Assembly: GCA_013289585.1 (NCBI GenBank)
Contig: JABCZR010000002.1
Span: forward strand, 248,001-312,000
Direction of reading: 5' to 3'
Origin: Acidobacteriota bacterium
GTDB lineage: Bacteria; Acidobacteriota; Terriglobia; Acidiferrales; UBA7541
DNA: 64,000 nt
This document shows, piece by piece, positions 18,390 to 27,067 of the stretch. Both the position numbers and the translations under genes were made by a program. How positions within the stretch are numbered: the first letter of the stretch is position 1; every line of letters begins with the position of its first letter. The notes under the pieces were generated by a model. That model had not been told where the DNA came from. It worked only from the letters and a program-made list of their open reading frames with translations, and did no database searches.

Positions 18390-19106
18390 TTACGACGAAG
18401 GAGATTCTGCGGTAACGCCCGTCGCGGCAAGCTGTTCCCGCGAGACAAGCCAGGCTTCGAGCAGTTCGCGGCCCTTCCCATGAATCATCTGCATGAAGAT
18501 TCCAGCCAGGCCTTCTTTGTTGGTCCACGCGACTTGTCCTTTGCCACTAACAGTGACGCCGAAGGACAATTCGAATTCGAATTCCACGACTGAGGAGTAT
18601 TTCAGCGGCCGCGATGTGCGCACCGCCATGCCTCCCTCACTCAAATTTGTCATTCGGGCGCGTTGTTCCCCATCGCTGTCTCTCAAACTCACAGGCAAAC
18701 TCACGGCATGACGGAAATAGCGGCGGCGTTCGCGCTCCAGTAGATCTCTTGCGATGGTGATGTGCAGCGCGACGCTTTCCTCGGTTAGAGGTTTCAGGAG
18801 AAGAAAATTGGCACCCGCGCTCAGCGTGGCCGTGGATTCTTTCGAGCTTCGAACGCAAGCAAAAATCGCCGCTTTCGAATTGGACGTTCCTTTGCGGATG
18901 GCGGCGATCAGTCCCAATGCGTCGGAAACTTCCATATCGATGAACACGCCGTCAATCTTGCGCCGGCTGAGGCTTTCGCGCGCGGCGTCAGCAGAGGGGG
19001 AAAGACTGACCTTGGCGCCGTACTTCTTCATGCCGCGGGAGACCGCGGTCACCATGGCGTAGTCGCTGGACACCAGCACGAACTCGAGCGTCGCGGAAGT
19101 GGTCAT
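18390..19106 (-). CDS. Receiver-like domain fused to a PilZ domain
   Basis: A 238-residue protein. Residues 8-118 look like a response-regulator receiver with Asp57 in GVFIDMEV and Lys105 in LLLKPL, though the early acidic pair is replaced by SSD. Residues 126-225 form a PilZ domain with RRRYFR (Arg127-Arg132) and NLSEGG (154-159), the two elements that bind cyclic di-GMP. It could join a phosphorelay or degenerate input to c-di-GMP, for example in motility or exopolysaccharide control. A STAS gene follows on the same strand. Confidence 0.85.
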   Translation of the reverse strand: MTTSATLEFVLVSSDYAMVTAVSRGMKKYGAKVSLSPSADAARESLSRRKIDGVFIDMEVSDALGLIAAIRKGTSNSKAAIFACVRSSKESTATLSAGANFLLLKPLTEESVALHITIARDLLERERRRYFRHAVSLPVSLRDSDGEQRARMTNLSEGGMAVRTSRPLKYSSVVEFEFELSFGVTVSGKGQVAWTNKEGLAGIFMQMIHGKGRELLEAWLVSREQLAATGVTAESPSS

Positions 19107-19279
19107 GGTGTGTGAAATTCTCCGTCACCATGCGAAGGTCTTCTTGATGGTCCTACTAGTTTCGATCGTAAACGGGAAATTGCACTACTGTCGAGTGCTT
19201 CCGTGCGCTTGCTTCCTCTAATTATTAACTACCAATCATTAATATTTTAAATGGGTATCCAGCCGCCAGATCGAACACG

Positions 19280-20263
19280 CTACGCGGGCCGGAACAGGAG
19301 ATGCCACAGCACGTCCACCCCGGCATGCACCAGCGCGGAAGCAAAGATCGAGCCCGTCTTGCGCCACGTCCAGCCATAAAAAAATCCCGCGATCGAAGCC
19401 AGTAGAACGTACCGCCAGTTGGGAAAGCCCATGTTGGTGATATGCGAGAAGCCAAAAAGAATGGAGGCGGTCCACCAGCCGGCAAAGTCGCTGTTCGAAG
19501 CGCGCGCCAGCATATTTTGCAGCAAGCCGCGGAAGAGAAATTCTTCTGGCCACGCGGTGAAGAAAAAAACGCCCAGCGACAGGAGGGGCAGCGACTTCCA
19601 TTCACCCCAGTGCGGCGCAAATTGAATGAAGTGAATGGCCCGACCCAGCGGAATGGCGATGCACGCGAAGACGATGAGGCTCGCGAGCACGAAGAAACTC
19701 CAGCGGCGTCCCCAGCCGATCGAGTACCCGATCCCATTCATCGGGCGCAACAGCACGAACGAGGCGAGCGCGATATTGACGCACAGCAGCACGGTGAATA
19801 CGTAGGCGAGCCTCCCGCCGGGATATGGCCAGAGCCAGTGCGAGGGAGAGAATTTCACCGCCACCCAGATTCCCGCGATGGCCAGGAAGTCTTGCCAGGC
19901 TCCGGCGGGCCGGCGTTCCGCGGAAGCGGCCAGCGCCAGCGGCAGCGAAATGAGACCTGCCACGGCCGCGACACGTGCGAAGGCGAAAGTATTTGTCCCC
20001 AGAGCGTAAATCAGGTAGACAAGGAACACCGCGACGCCGAGCATGTAGCTGCCGCCGGCGCCAAAGCGCGCTGCTAGCCAATCGGCAACGCCCCGTGCGG
20101 CAAAAAGCAGCATCACCAGAAAGAAGAGAGAGAACGCCGTCAACGTGGCCGCAAAGCCGCGGCCGCCATAGCCAAGCCAGGACGCGTAAAGCGCCCCCGT
20201 AAGGGTCAGCGCCGCCCAGAGTCCGAGCGTCGCGAATGGACCGAGTTGTCGAGTGGCAGACAA
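19280..20263 (-). CDS. CPBP-family intramembrane protease
   Basis: A 327-residue membrane protein with about eight hydrophobic helices. The CPBP/Abi (CAAX-protease-like) motifs are present in order: EEFLFRGLLQNML, then FSHITNMG, then VHAGVDVLWH, giving the Glu-Glu, Arg and His residues of the metal or glutamate-based active site. The start is a TTG at 20263 without a good ribosome site. It is divergent from the acyltransferase gene, with only 22 bases between starts, so any promoters overlap the genes. The target is unknown; family roles include prenyl-protein processing and bacteriocin immunity. Confidence 0.85.
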   Translation of the reverse strand: MSATRQLGPFATLGLWAALTLTGALYASWLGYGGRGFAATLTAFSLFFLVMLLFAARGVADWLAARFGAGGSYMLGVAVFLVYLIYALGTNTFAFARVAAVAGLISLPLALAASAERRPAGAWQDFLAIAGIWVAVKFSPSHWLWPYPGGRLAYVFTVLLCVNIALASFVLLRPMNGIGYSIGWGRRWSFFVLASLIVFACIAIPLGRAIHFIQFAPHWGEWKSLPLLSLGVFFFTAWPEEFLFRGLLQNMLARASNSDFAGWWTASILFGFSHITNMGFPNWRYVLLASIAGFFYGWTWRKTGSIFASALVHAGVDVLWHLLFRPA

Positions 20264-20285
20264 ACGAGGATTGTAACGCAGAGCG

Positions 20286-21395
20286 ATGGCAGACCAAATT
20301 CAACCCGCGGCACGACGGCTCGCGTATATCGACTGGATGCGCGGACTCGCGTGCGTGCTGATGTTTCAGACGCATTGTTATGACTCGTGGCTGAGTCCGG
20401 AGGCGCGTAAGTCCTCCCTGCTCGCGTGGTCACGCCTCGGCGGAACGCTGCCCGCGCCTCTTTTTATTTTTCTGTCGGGGCTTTCGTTCGCTCTCGTGAC
20501 GGAGCGCCTGCGCGAAAAGGGGGTGGACCGCAACGCCATTGCGAGACAAACCATCCTGCGCGGCGCAGAAATCTTCGGGCTGGGCCTGCTCTTTCGTGTT
20601 CAGGAATTCGCGCTGGGTTTTCCGTGGTCGCCATGGACGGACCTATTGCGCGTCGATGTCCTGAACATCCTGGGCCTTTCGATGATGCTCATGGGCGTGC
20701 TGTGCTGGCTCACAGGAGCGGGCGACGTAGCGGCGACGCGAAATCGCACGCTTGTGACAAGTTTATTTGCTGCGACGATCGTGGCAATGGCCACGCCGCC
20801 GCTCTGGACCGCCCATCGCCCAAAATTTCTCCCATGGCCGCTGGAGTCCTACATCAATGGCGTGCACATTTTCGACCAGCCTCAGCCGTGGCTCTTTCCG
20901 GTGTTTCCCTGGTCGGCGTTTGCTTTTGCGGGACTCGCCGTCGGATTCTTTTTATTTTTGGAGTTCGCGCGGCGCAGGGAAGCCCTGGCCTTTGCCGTGA
21001 TTGGCGGCGCCGGAATTCTCGCCGGCATTCTCTCGATTCTCTTCGACGCTTCCCCCATTCGCCTTTACGCCGTGTACGACTACTGGCATACTAGCCCGAA
21101 TTTTTTTCTCCTTCGCTGCGGCATCCTCCTTATCATTCTTTTTCTCGTTTACGCCTGGTGCCGTTGGGGCTTTGCGCAGAAGGGCTTCAGCCCTATCATC
21201 CAGCTTGGCAAGACTTCGCTGCTGGTCTACTGGGTGCACATCGAGTTCGTCTACGGAAGATTTTCCATTCTGCCGAAAGGCCAGTGCAGCGAGCTGAAAG
21301 CCACCGGCGGCCTGCTCATCATTTTCGTCGCGATGGTGGTGCTGTCTTTGTTGCGGACGTCGTGGAAAAACCAGACCGTCAGGGCTTCACGGTAG
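20286..21395 (+). CDS. HGSNAT-like (DUF1624) membrane acyltransferase
   Basis: A 369-residue protein with about ten membrane helices. The opening YIDWMRGLACVLMFQTH is the signature of the heparan-alpha-glucosaminide N-acetyltransferase/DUF1624 family, where a conserved His near the first helix takes part in acetyl transfer across the membrane. The bacterial substrate is probably a cell-surface glycan, but this is inference. It converges with and overlaps the last 17 bases of the FtsB-like gene. Confidence 0.85.
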   Translation: MADQIQPAARRLAYIDWMRGLACVLMFQTHCYDSWLSPEARKSSLLAWSRLGGTLPAPLFIFLSGLSFALVTERLREKGVDRNAIARQTILRGAEIFGLGLLFRVQEFALGFPWSPWTDLLRVDVLNILGLSMMLMGVLCWLTGAGDVAATRNRTLVTSLFAATIVAMATPPLWTAHRPKFLPWPLESYINGVHIFDQPQPWLFPVFPWSAFAFAGLAVGFFLFLEFARRREALAFAVIGGAGILAGILSILFDASPIRLYAVYDYWHTSPNFFLLRCGILLIILFLVYAWCRWGFAQKGFSPIIQLGKTSLLVYWVHIEFVYGRFSILPKGQCSELKATGGLLIIFVAMVVLSLLRTSWKNQTVRASR

Positions 21396-21717
21396 GGTCG
21401 TGCAGCAATTGTTGCGACTGGGGAATCTTGATGATTACTTCGCCGGGCCGCGCCAACCCCATTTCGTTGCGCGCGATGCCTTCGATCTTATAGGGATCGG
21501 TCTTCAGCTCTTTCACTTCCCGCTCGAGGTCCAGATTTTCCTTGTTCAACTGATCGAGCGCGGCTTCCACTTTTCTGATCTCGCTCTGCGTCCGCCGCAT
21601 CGCCAGGAATCCATGCGTGCCAAAAACGTCGTGCACTATGAGCACCAGTACCAGCAGCCCCAGCAGGGCGCGCGCGTGCTGTTTCAAAATCGGCTGGATT
21701 TTTTCTTTGGCAGCCAT
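21379..21717 (-). CDS. FtsB/DivIC-like septum formation initiator protein
   Basis: A 112-residue single-pass membrane protein. Residues 16-33 form the helix, followed by a coiled coil (about 40-72) and the segment DPYKIEGIARNEMGLARPGE, which is typical of FtsB/FtsL-like divisome proteins. The ATG at 21717 gives the normal family length; the frame is open to 21843 but that region overlaps the end of the phosphohexomutase. It starts five bases after the phosphohexomutase stop, so the two are probably one transcript. Its 3' end overlaps the convergent acyltransferase gene. Confidence 0.88.
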   Translation of the reverse strand: MAAKEKIQPILKQHARALLGLLVLVLIVHDVFGTHGFLAMRRTQSEIRKVEAALDQLNKENLDLEREVKELKTDPYKIEGIARNEMGLARPGEVIIKIPQSQQLLHDPTVKP

Positions 21718-21722
21718 CTCGT

Positions 21723-23156
21723 TCAGCCCTGCAAAACCCACTTCGTCGCTTCGCCGGTCAACTTCGCGGAAGCGGCGGCGCTTTCCGCCTCGACATACAG
21801 TCGAAGCAACGGCTCCGTCCCGGACAACCGCAATAGCATCCACGAGCCGTCATCAAAGACAAATTTTGCTCCATCGGTGCGGTCAATAGATACGACTTTC
21901 CGGCCGAGTAGTGTCGAAGCGTCCACCACCACCCGCTTTACCGCATTTGCTTTTTGTTCGTCGCTGAGATGCAGGTTCTCACGGACCGGCCAGAATTCGC
22001 GCCCCAGTTTTTTGAACATCGCGCGAATCTGTTCGGCGATTGAAGCGCCGCGCGCTGCGATCATCTCTGCCACCAGCAAGCACGCGAGAATTCCGTCCTT
22101 CTCCGGAACGTGGCCGCGAATCGTAAGCCCCGCGCTCTCCTCGCCGCCCAGGGCAATTTTGTCTTCGCGAATCAGCTGGCCGATGTATTTAAAGCCCACT
22201 GGCGTTTGGTATGTTGTCTGCCCGTGCGACTTCGCCACGGCATCGATCATTTGTGTGGTGGCAACGCTGCGCGCCGCGGGCATCTTCCATTTGCGCGTTT
22301 CGACCAGGTAGTCGTACACCAGCGCGAGGATCAGATTTGGCTGAATCCACGTCCCATCGCGATCGACAATCCCAAAGCGATCGGCGTCGCCATCCGTTGC
22401 CAGTCCCGCTGTCGCGTTCGAATCGATCACCGCCTTCCGCAGCGGCGCAAGATTTTCTTCGGAGACGTCCGGCCCTGTGCCATCAAAAAGGCAATCCCGT
22501 TCGGTGCGCATCGCCTGCACAGTTACGCCATGGTCCGCGAACGCCCGGTCCAGATACCCCGCGCCGCAACCGTGCAGAGCGTCTATTACAAATCCTGACT
22601 TTGTTTTGCGCAGCGTATCGAAGTGCACCAATTCTTCCAGACGCCTTAAATAGTTTTCCCGAAGATTCACCCTCTCGCCGGAAGAATTCTTGCCGTGGGA
22701 TCCCGCGGCAGGAGTCATCGGGAACGGACCGTCCTTGGCAATCATTTTCGCGACGCGGGCTTCGATGTCCTTCGTCACCTCCGGCAGCGCCGGCCCCGCA
22801 TCCGCCGAAGAAAATTTCAAACCGTGATACTGAGCGGGATTGTGGCTCGCGGTGAAGTTGATCGCGCCGTCAAGTTTTCTCCGCATGATTTCGTAGGCCA
22901 CCGCGGGCGTGGGCGTGAACGTTTCGCAGAGCAGCGTTCGAATCTCGTGGTGCTGCAGAATATCGACAGCCAGCTGCGAAAACTCCTCAGAATAAAATCG
23001 TGTGTCGTAGCCCACGAGAATGGTCGGCTGCTTGGCCTTCGTTTTCACGTGTTCCGCAATCGCCGTCACCGCAAGCCGCACATTGGCGAACGTAAAATCA
23101 TCCGCAATCAGACCGCGCCAGCCCGAAGTTCCAAACTTGATGGGAGAGGTTGCCAT
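21723..23156 (-). CDS. Phosphoglucomutase/phosphomannomutase family protein
   Basis: An alpha-D-phosphohexomutase of 477 residues with all four domains. It has the substrate loop FGTSGWRGLIADD, the phosphoserine in FTASHNPAQYHGLKFS, the Mg site DGDADRFG, and the phosphate-binding RLSGTEPLLRLY near the end. It interconverts hexose 1- and 6-phosphates; glucose, mannose or glucosamine cannot be told apart here. The FtsB-like gene follows at five bases. The ATG at 23156 is 77 bases from the divergent cutA start. Confidence 0.92.
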   Translation of the reverse strand: MATSPIKFGTSGWRGLIADDFTFANVRLAVTAIAEHVKTKAKQPTILVGYDTRFYSEEFSQLAVDILQHHEIRTLLCETFTPTPAVAYEIMRRKLDGAINFTASHNPAQYHGLKFSSADAGPALPEVTKDIEARVAKMIAKDGPFPMTPAAGSHGKNSSGERVNLRENYLRRLEELVHFDTLRKTKSGFVIDALHGCGAGYLDRAFADHGVTVQAMRTERDCLFDGTGPDVSEENLAPLRKAVIDSNATAGLATDGDADRFGIVDRDGTWIQPNLILALVYDYLVETRKWKMPAARSVATTQMIDAVAKSHGQTTYQTPVGFKYIGQLIREDKIALGGEESAGLTIRGHVPEKDGILACLLVAEMIAARGASIAEQIRAMFKKLGREFWPVRENLHLSDEQKANAVKRVVVDASTLLGRKVVSIDRTDGAKFVFDDGSWMLLRLSGTEPLLRLYVEAESAAASAKLTGEATKWVLQG

Positions 23157-23233
23157 GGAGCGGTATTCTAGTCGCAGTTCGTCAAAGACAAAAGCACTTC
23201 GCCGCGCCGGGATTCGAACGAGGGAGGGAAGCC

Positions 23234-23563
23234 ATGCGAGCAGGCCGACAGAATCGTATTGTGCTGGTCACGTGCGAAACATTGACGGAAGGGCGGCACA
23301 TCGCCCGCAGCGTCGTCAGCAAGCGGCTGGCCGCATGCGTTAATGTCATCCTAAGCCCCGCGGATTCGTATTACACGTGGAAGGGGAAGCTCGAAAGAGC
23401 TCGCGAGTATCTTCTGTTGATCAAAACCACCGCCAAGCGGCTGCCCGAGCTGGAGAAAGAAGTGAAGCGCCTCCACAGCTACGAAGTCCCGGAGTTCATC
23501 GCCTTGCCGATTGCCGCAGGTTCAAAGGACTATCTGAAGTGGCTGGAGCATTCCATAAGGTGA
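23234..23563 (+). CDS. cutA: CutA-type trimeric PII-like protein
   Basis: CutA1, 109 residues, a PII-like trimer first linked to divalent cation tolerance. The family features are RIVLVTCETLTEGRHIARSV at the start, LAACVNVI with the conserved Cys, and SYYTWKGKL, followed by the strand and tail ending in YLKWLEHSIR. The ATG at 23234 follows AGGGAGGGA; upstream in-frame sequence is not family-like. It is divergent from the phosphohexomutase and convergent with the Cys/Met enzyme gene. Confidence 0.93.
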   Translation: MRAGRQNRIVLVTCETLTEGRHIARSVVSKRLAACVNVILSPADSYYTWKGKLERAREYLLLIKTTAKRLPELEKEVKRLHSYEVPEFIALPIAAGSKDYLKWLEHSIR

Positions 23564-23590
23564 GGCGACAATAGTCCGTAAATAGAATAC

Positions 23591-24730
23591 TTAAACGTAC
23601 AGCAGGGCTTGGTCGAGGTCGGCGATGATGTCTTCCACGTCTTCGATACCTACCGAGAGGCGCACAAGTCCTTCGGTGATGCCCACGCGCTCCTGGGTTT
23701 CCTTGGGCATGGAAGCGTGCGTCATCATCGCCGGAAGGGAAATCAGCGTTTCCACACCGCCGAGACTTTCCGCCAACGCGCAGAGCTTCACGTGATTCAA
23801 GAACCGCCGTGCGGCATCCAGCGACCCCAGATCGAATGACAGCATGGCGCCGGGGCCCTTTTGTTGCCGCCGCGCGATATCGTGCTGTGGATGGGAGGGC
23901 AGCCCCGGGTAAAACACCTTACGAACTTTGGGGTGCGCGTCCAGATGGCGCGCCACGCTGATGCCATTGGCGTTGTGCTGCAGCATGCGAACCGCCAATG
24001 TCTTGATCCCGCGAGAAATCAAAAAGCAATCCATTGGCGCGAGTCCGGTGCCAGCGGAGCGCTGGATGAAATAAATTTTTTCCGCGTCTTCGGGACGCGT
24101 CAATACCACCGCGCCACCCGTGGAATCGCTGTGGCCATTCAAATATTTGGTCATCGAATGCACGATGATGTGCGCGCCGAGCTCGATGGGGCGTTGCAAG
24201 TAGGGACTCAGGAAAGTGTTATCCACCACCATGGTGACGTTGCGCTCATTGGCGATTTTCGCCATCACGGAGATATCCGTCACGCGCAATGTTGGATTCG
24301 TTGGCGTCTCGATGTACAGCATCTTGGTATTCGGACGCAGCGCCATCTTCACGGCCTCGGGCGTCGAGGTGTCCACGAAGCTGAATTCCAGGCCGAAGTG
24401 CACCAGCAGTTGCGTGGAAAGGCGGAAGACTCCGCCGTAGACCGCTTCCGATAGAACGATGTGGTCGCCCGGACGCAGCAGCCGGAAAACCGCGTCAATC
24501 CCAGCCATGCCGGACGAGAAAACATACGCGCTATGTCCGCCCTCCAGCTTCGCCAGCGTGCGTTCCAGCGCTTTGCGGTTGGGATGATTCGTCCGCGCAT
24601 AGTCGTAACCTTTGTTCTTCCCCAGTTCTTCGTTTACGTACGTCGAGGTCTGATAGATGGGCGCGACAATCGCTCCCGTTGCGGGATCCGGCTCCTGTCC
24701 CACATGAATGGCGTTGGTGGCAAATCCCAT
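23591..24730 (-). CDS. Cystathionine gamma-synthase/gamma-lyase family PLP enzyme
   Basis: A 379-residue fold-type I PLP enzyme of the Cys/Met family. The start has FATNAIHVGQEPDPATGAI, the PLP phosphate region has YARTNHPNRKALE and SGMAGIDAVFRLL, and the Schiff-base lysine is in VHSMTKYLNGHSDSTGG. Synthase (MetB) and lyase (Mgl/CGL) activities cannot be separated safely by eye. The ATG at 24730 has GGAG upstream and gives the family length; the frame extends to 24973 without homology. A hairpin at 24756-24778 lies just before the ribosome site. Confidence 0.9.
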   Translation of the reverse strand: MGFATNAIHVGQEPDPATGAIVAPIYQTSTYVNEELGKNKGYDYARTNHPNRKALERTLAKLEGGHSAYVFSSGMAGIDAVFRLLRPGDHIVLSEAVYGGVFRLSTQLLVHFGLEFSFVDTSTPEAVKMALRPNTKMLYIETPTNPTLRVTDISVMAKIANERNVTMVVDNTFLSPYLQRPIELGAHIIVHSMTKYLNGHSDSTGGAVVLTRPEDAEKIYFIQRSAGTGLAPMDCFLISRGIKTLAVRMLQHNANGISVARHLDAHPKVRKVFYPGLPSHPQHDIARRQQKGPGAMLSFDLGSLDAARRFLNHVKLCALAESLGGVETLISLPAMMTHASMPKETQERVGITEGLVRLSVGIEDVEDIIADLDQALLYV

Positions 24731-25116
24731 CGTAATCTCCTTGCAGTTCCTCGCGCGGCTCCGTCCCATGCGGAGCCGTACTTTCCGCTCATCCCTGCAC
24801 CAAAAGGATTCCCGCCGCGGCAAAAGATCTCTGTCACAGTGAGGGCTGTGTGCCGGATTTGGCGGAATCTCGGGCCTTAGGACATATGACCCTGAACTGG
24901 ACAGGTAAGATTCATGGCCCATGCGCCACGCTCTTGCCTGCCAACCAGTTTCTTGAGAACTTACATTAGCCATTTCAACGAGTCAAATAGAGTGCGCGCG
25001 AAGTTTCCACGCCCGGGAACCACCGAGCAGCAGTTCCCTGGTGAATGGCATCGAATCACGGAGGAGCGAGACTTGACCCGGCCCCTCCTTGCGTAGAGGA
25101 TAGAGTTCAACAACCT
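24731..25116 (-). other. 386-base gap with a leader hairpin before the Cys/Met enzyme gene
   Basis: No gene seen. On the minus strand a perfect 8-base stem, CGGCTCCG-7-CGGAGCCG (24756-24778), sits about 15 bases upstream of the ribosome site of the PLP enzyme gene. I looked for SAM riboswitch cores and did not recognise one. The remaining sequence must hold the promoters of the two divergent genes; no hexamers stand out. Confidence 0.45.
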
Positions 25117-25539
25117 ATGAAATCCCTGCAAAGGTTCACCGGCTGTTTGTGTCTCGCTGCGCTGATTCTGGTTGCACACCAGACTGTGGCGCAGATTTCT
25201 GCCGCGCCACCTTCGAAGGACTCGCCTCCCCAGGATCAGGGTGAATCCTTGAGCCGCGTCACTATTGAAGTGCTTGGGGGTGAAAAGGATACGCCGGTGG
25301 AGAACGCCAGCGTGTACTTGAAGTACGTTGAAGAACGGAAACTGAAGAAAGACAAGAAACTGGAATTGAATGTAAAAACCAACCGCGAAGGCATCGCCCA
25401 CATCCCGAATACACCCTTCGGTAGAGTTCTAATCCAGGTTGTCGCCGAGGGATGGAAGTCTTATGGACGCTGGTACGACATAAACGAGGTCAAGCAAACA
25501 ATTAAGGTCCATCTCGAACGTCCGCCCAAGTGGTATTAA
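25117..25539 (+). CDS. Secreted protein with a carboxypeptidase-regulatory-like beta domain
   Basis: A 140-residue protein with a signal peptide (MKSLQRFTGCLCLAALILVA, then AQ cleavage near 25). The mature part, from about 48 to 130, is a beta-sandwich of the carboxypeptidase-regulatory-like type: TIEVLGGEKDTPVENASVYL, then KTNREGIAHIPNTPFGRVLI. Such domains often occur in outer-membrane or secreted proteins. The ATG at 25117 is used; the frame is open from 25045 but the added residues are not a signal peptide. No ribosome site is strong. Confidence 0.7.
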   Translation: MKSLQRFTGCLCLAALILVAHQTVAQISAAPPSKDSPPQDQGESLSRVTIEVLGGEKDTPVENASVYLKYVEERKLKKDKKLELNVKTNREGIAHIPNTPFGRVLIQVVAEGWKSYGRWYDINEVKQTIKVHLERPPKWY

Positions 25540-25907
25540 ACAACGAGATTGAAAGCTGAACTGTGCAAGTTGCGAAGCAAACTTGTTTGATTGCCGCGCG
25601 AAATTAGTTCTCATCTTTTTATTTGTTTCAAACCGGCAATTCTTTTCCGATGAAAATCATCGCGCATCTGCGTCCGCAAGCAGCAAAATAAAATGACTTG
25701 CACCGAAATAGTGCAAAGCGGCGAACGACGTTGAAGAGTCGGAAGTTAGCTCTCCGCGAGCCAGGGATTTCCACAAACTTATCAACACTTGTGTTGAAAT
25801 CTTAATCCCACAGAAATATTTTTTCCGAAATTCGGCCTTCGTCGTGCTCCGCGGACGCTTTGCCCCTGTTAAATCAAGATGATACAGTACGAAATTGGTT
25901 CTGCTCC
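25540..25907 (+). other. AT-rich 368-base gap with a palindrome and a DnaA-box-like site
   Basis: No gene seen. It contains TCAACAC-TT-GTGTTGA (25782-25797), TTATCAACA at 25779-25787 (one mismatch to the DnaA box TTATCCACA), and a nearby TTTCCACAA. AT content is visibly higher than in flanking genes. It presumably also carries the promoter of the permease gene that follows. Confidence 0.4.
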
Positions 25908-27026
25908 ATGACCGAAACCTACGACGGCCCATTTTCTCTCCTTCAAATGTTCTGGGGCAGCATCGCTGCCCGTCCGCTTCGCAGTTTTCTCAGCGTCACG
26001 GCCATCGCCATTCAGGTCATTCTCGTTCTCATGATAGTTGGTCTCACTTCGGGAGTCATTTCCGAATGGGGCAAGCGCGTGGAAGGCGTTGGCGCCGATA
26101 TTCTTGTGCAGCCTCCAAACTCCTCCATTTTCTTTTCCTTCACCAGTGCCGTCATGCAGGAGTCGCTTGGCGACCAGATCCGCTCGTTGAGTCAAGTGGA
26201 TGAGGTAGCGCCGACCTTCATCCAGACGGAACCAAAGAACCTGGTCATGATCTACGGCATTGACTACAAGCGTTTCAATGCTCTTAGCAAAGGATTTTTG
26301 TTTCGCGATGGCCGGCCGTTCGAAGGGCCGGACGAATTGATCGCCGATGACATCATGGCGCAGACTCGCCATCTAAAGGTAGGCAGTCACGTCACCCTGT
26401 TGAATCATGAGTTTACCGTTTGCGGGATCGTTGCCCATGGCAAGGGCGCACGTTATTTCATTCCTCTTCGCACCGCCCAGCAGATTGCCGGCGCCGAAAG
26501 ACGCGTTTCCATGTTTTATGTTAGAAGCAAAGGAGATACGGAAGCTGCGCGCGCACAAATCGTTGCGCTCCTGCCCGAGAACAGCATCCGCTCCCTCTCC
26601 GAATACGTTTCCCTAATGACATCCTCGAACTTGCCGCAGCTTCGCCCGTTTACCCGTACGATGGTTTCCCTGGGAATTGTGGTGAGTTTTCTGGTAGTTC
26701 TGCTAAACATGCACACCATGGTGATGGAGCGCACGCGCGAGATCGGCATCCTGAAAGCTCTCGGATTTTCCCGCTTCGACGTCGTTCGAATGCTGCTCGG
26801 CGAAACCTTGATTCTCACTCTCTTCGGCACCGGGCTGGGCATCGCCATCACCTTTCTGACGCAAGCCATTTTGAAACAGACCAATCCCGGCCTTACCATC
26901 CTGATTTCGCCTGGCTGGATCTTCTCCGCGGTCGCGCTCGCACTCCTGGGAGCGGCCACCGGAGCGGCCTACCCGGCATTGCGTGCAGCCAGTTACGATC
27001 CCGTGGTGGCGCTGGCCTACGAATAG
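25908..27026 (+). CDS. FtsX/MacB-type ABC transporter permease
   Basis: A 372-residue permease with the four-helix FtsX plan: one helix near 22-45, a periplasmic MacB-like domain (about 50-235), then three helices near the end, the last group beginning MVSLGIVVSFLVVLLNMHTM and containing RTREIGILKALGFSRFDVV. This is the half-size form, unlike the double ADOP protein at 15266. No ATPase gene is adjacent. The ATG at 25908 is chosen; the frame is open from 25860 and no clear ribosome site supports either. Confidence 0.88.
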   Translation: MTETYDGPFSLLQMFWGSIAARPLRSFLSVTAIAIQVILVLMIVGLTSGVISEWGKRVEGVGADILVQPPNSSIFFSFTSAVMQESLGDQIRSLSQVDEVAPTFIQTEPKNLVMIYGIDYKRFNALSKGFLFRDGRPFEGPDELIADDIMAQTRHLKVGSHVTLLNHEFTVCGIVAHGKGARYFIPLRTAQQIAGAERRVSMFYVRSKGDTEAARAQIVALLPENSIRSLSEYVSLMTSSNLPQLRPFTRTMVSLGIVVSFLVVLLNMHTMVMERTREIGILKALGFSRFDVVRMLLGETLILTLFGTGLGIAITFLTQAILKQTNPGLTILISPGWIFSAVALALLGAATGAAYPALRAASYDPVVALAYE

Positions 27027-27067
27027 GTCGCGCGGCTGCGGGCGCAGAATAAACAAAAGGAGCCAAC

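Noticed and set aside
23196..23225. GGGATTCGAACG resembling the T-arm of a tRNA on the minus strand
   Set aside because: The neighbouring bases do not form a T-stem and no anticodon arm or acceptor stem could be built; TTCGAA is frequent in this window.
24731..24973. Possible SAM riboswitch before the Cys/Met enzyme gene
   Set aside because: No SAM-I or SAM-II core could be found; only a simple hairpin is present.
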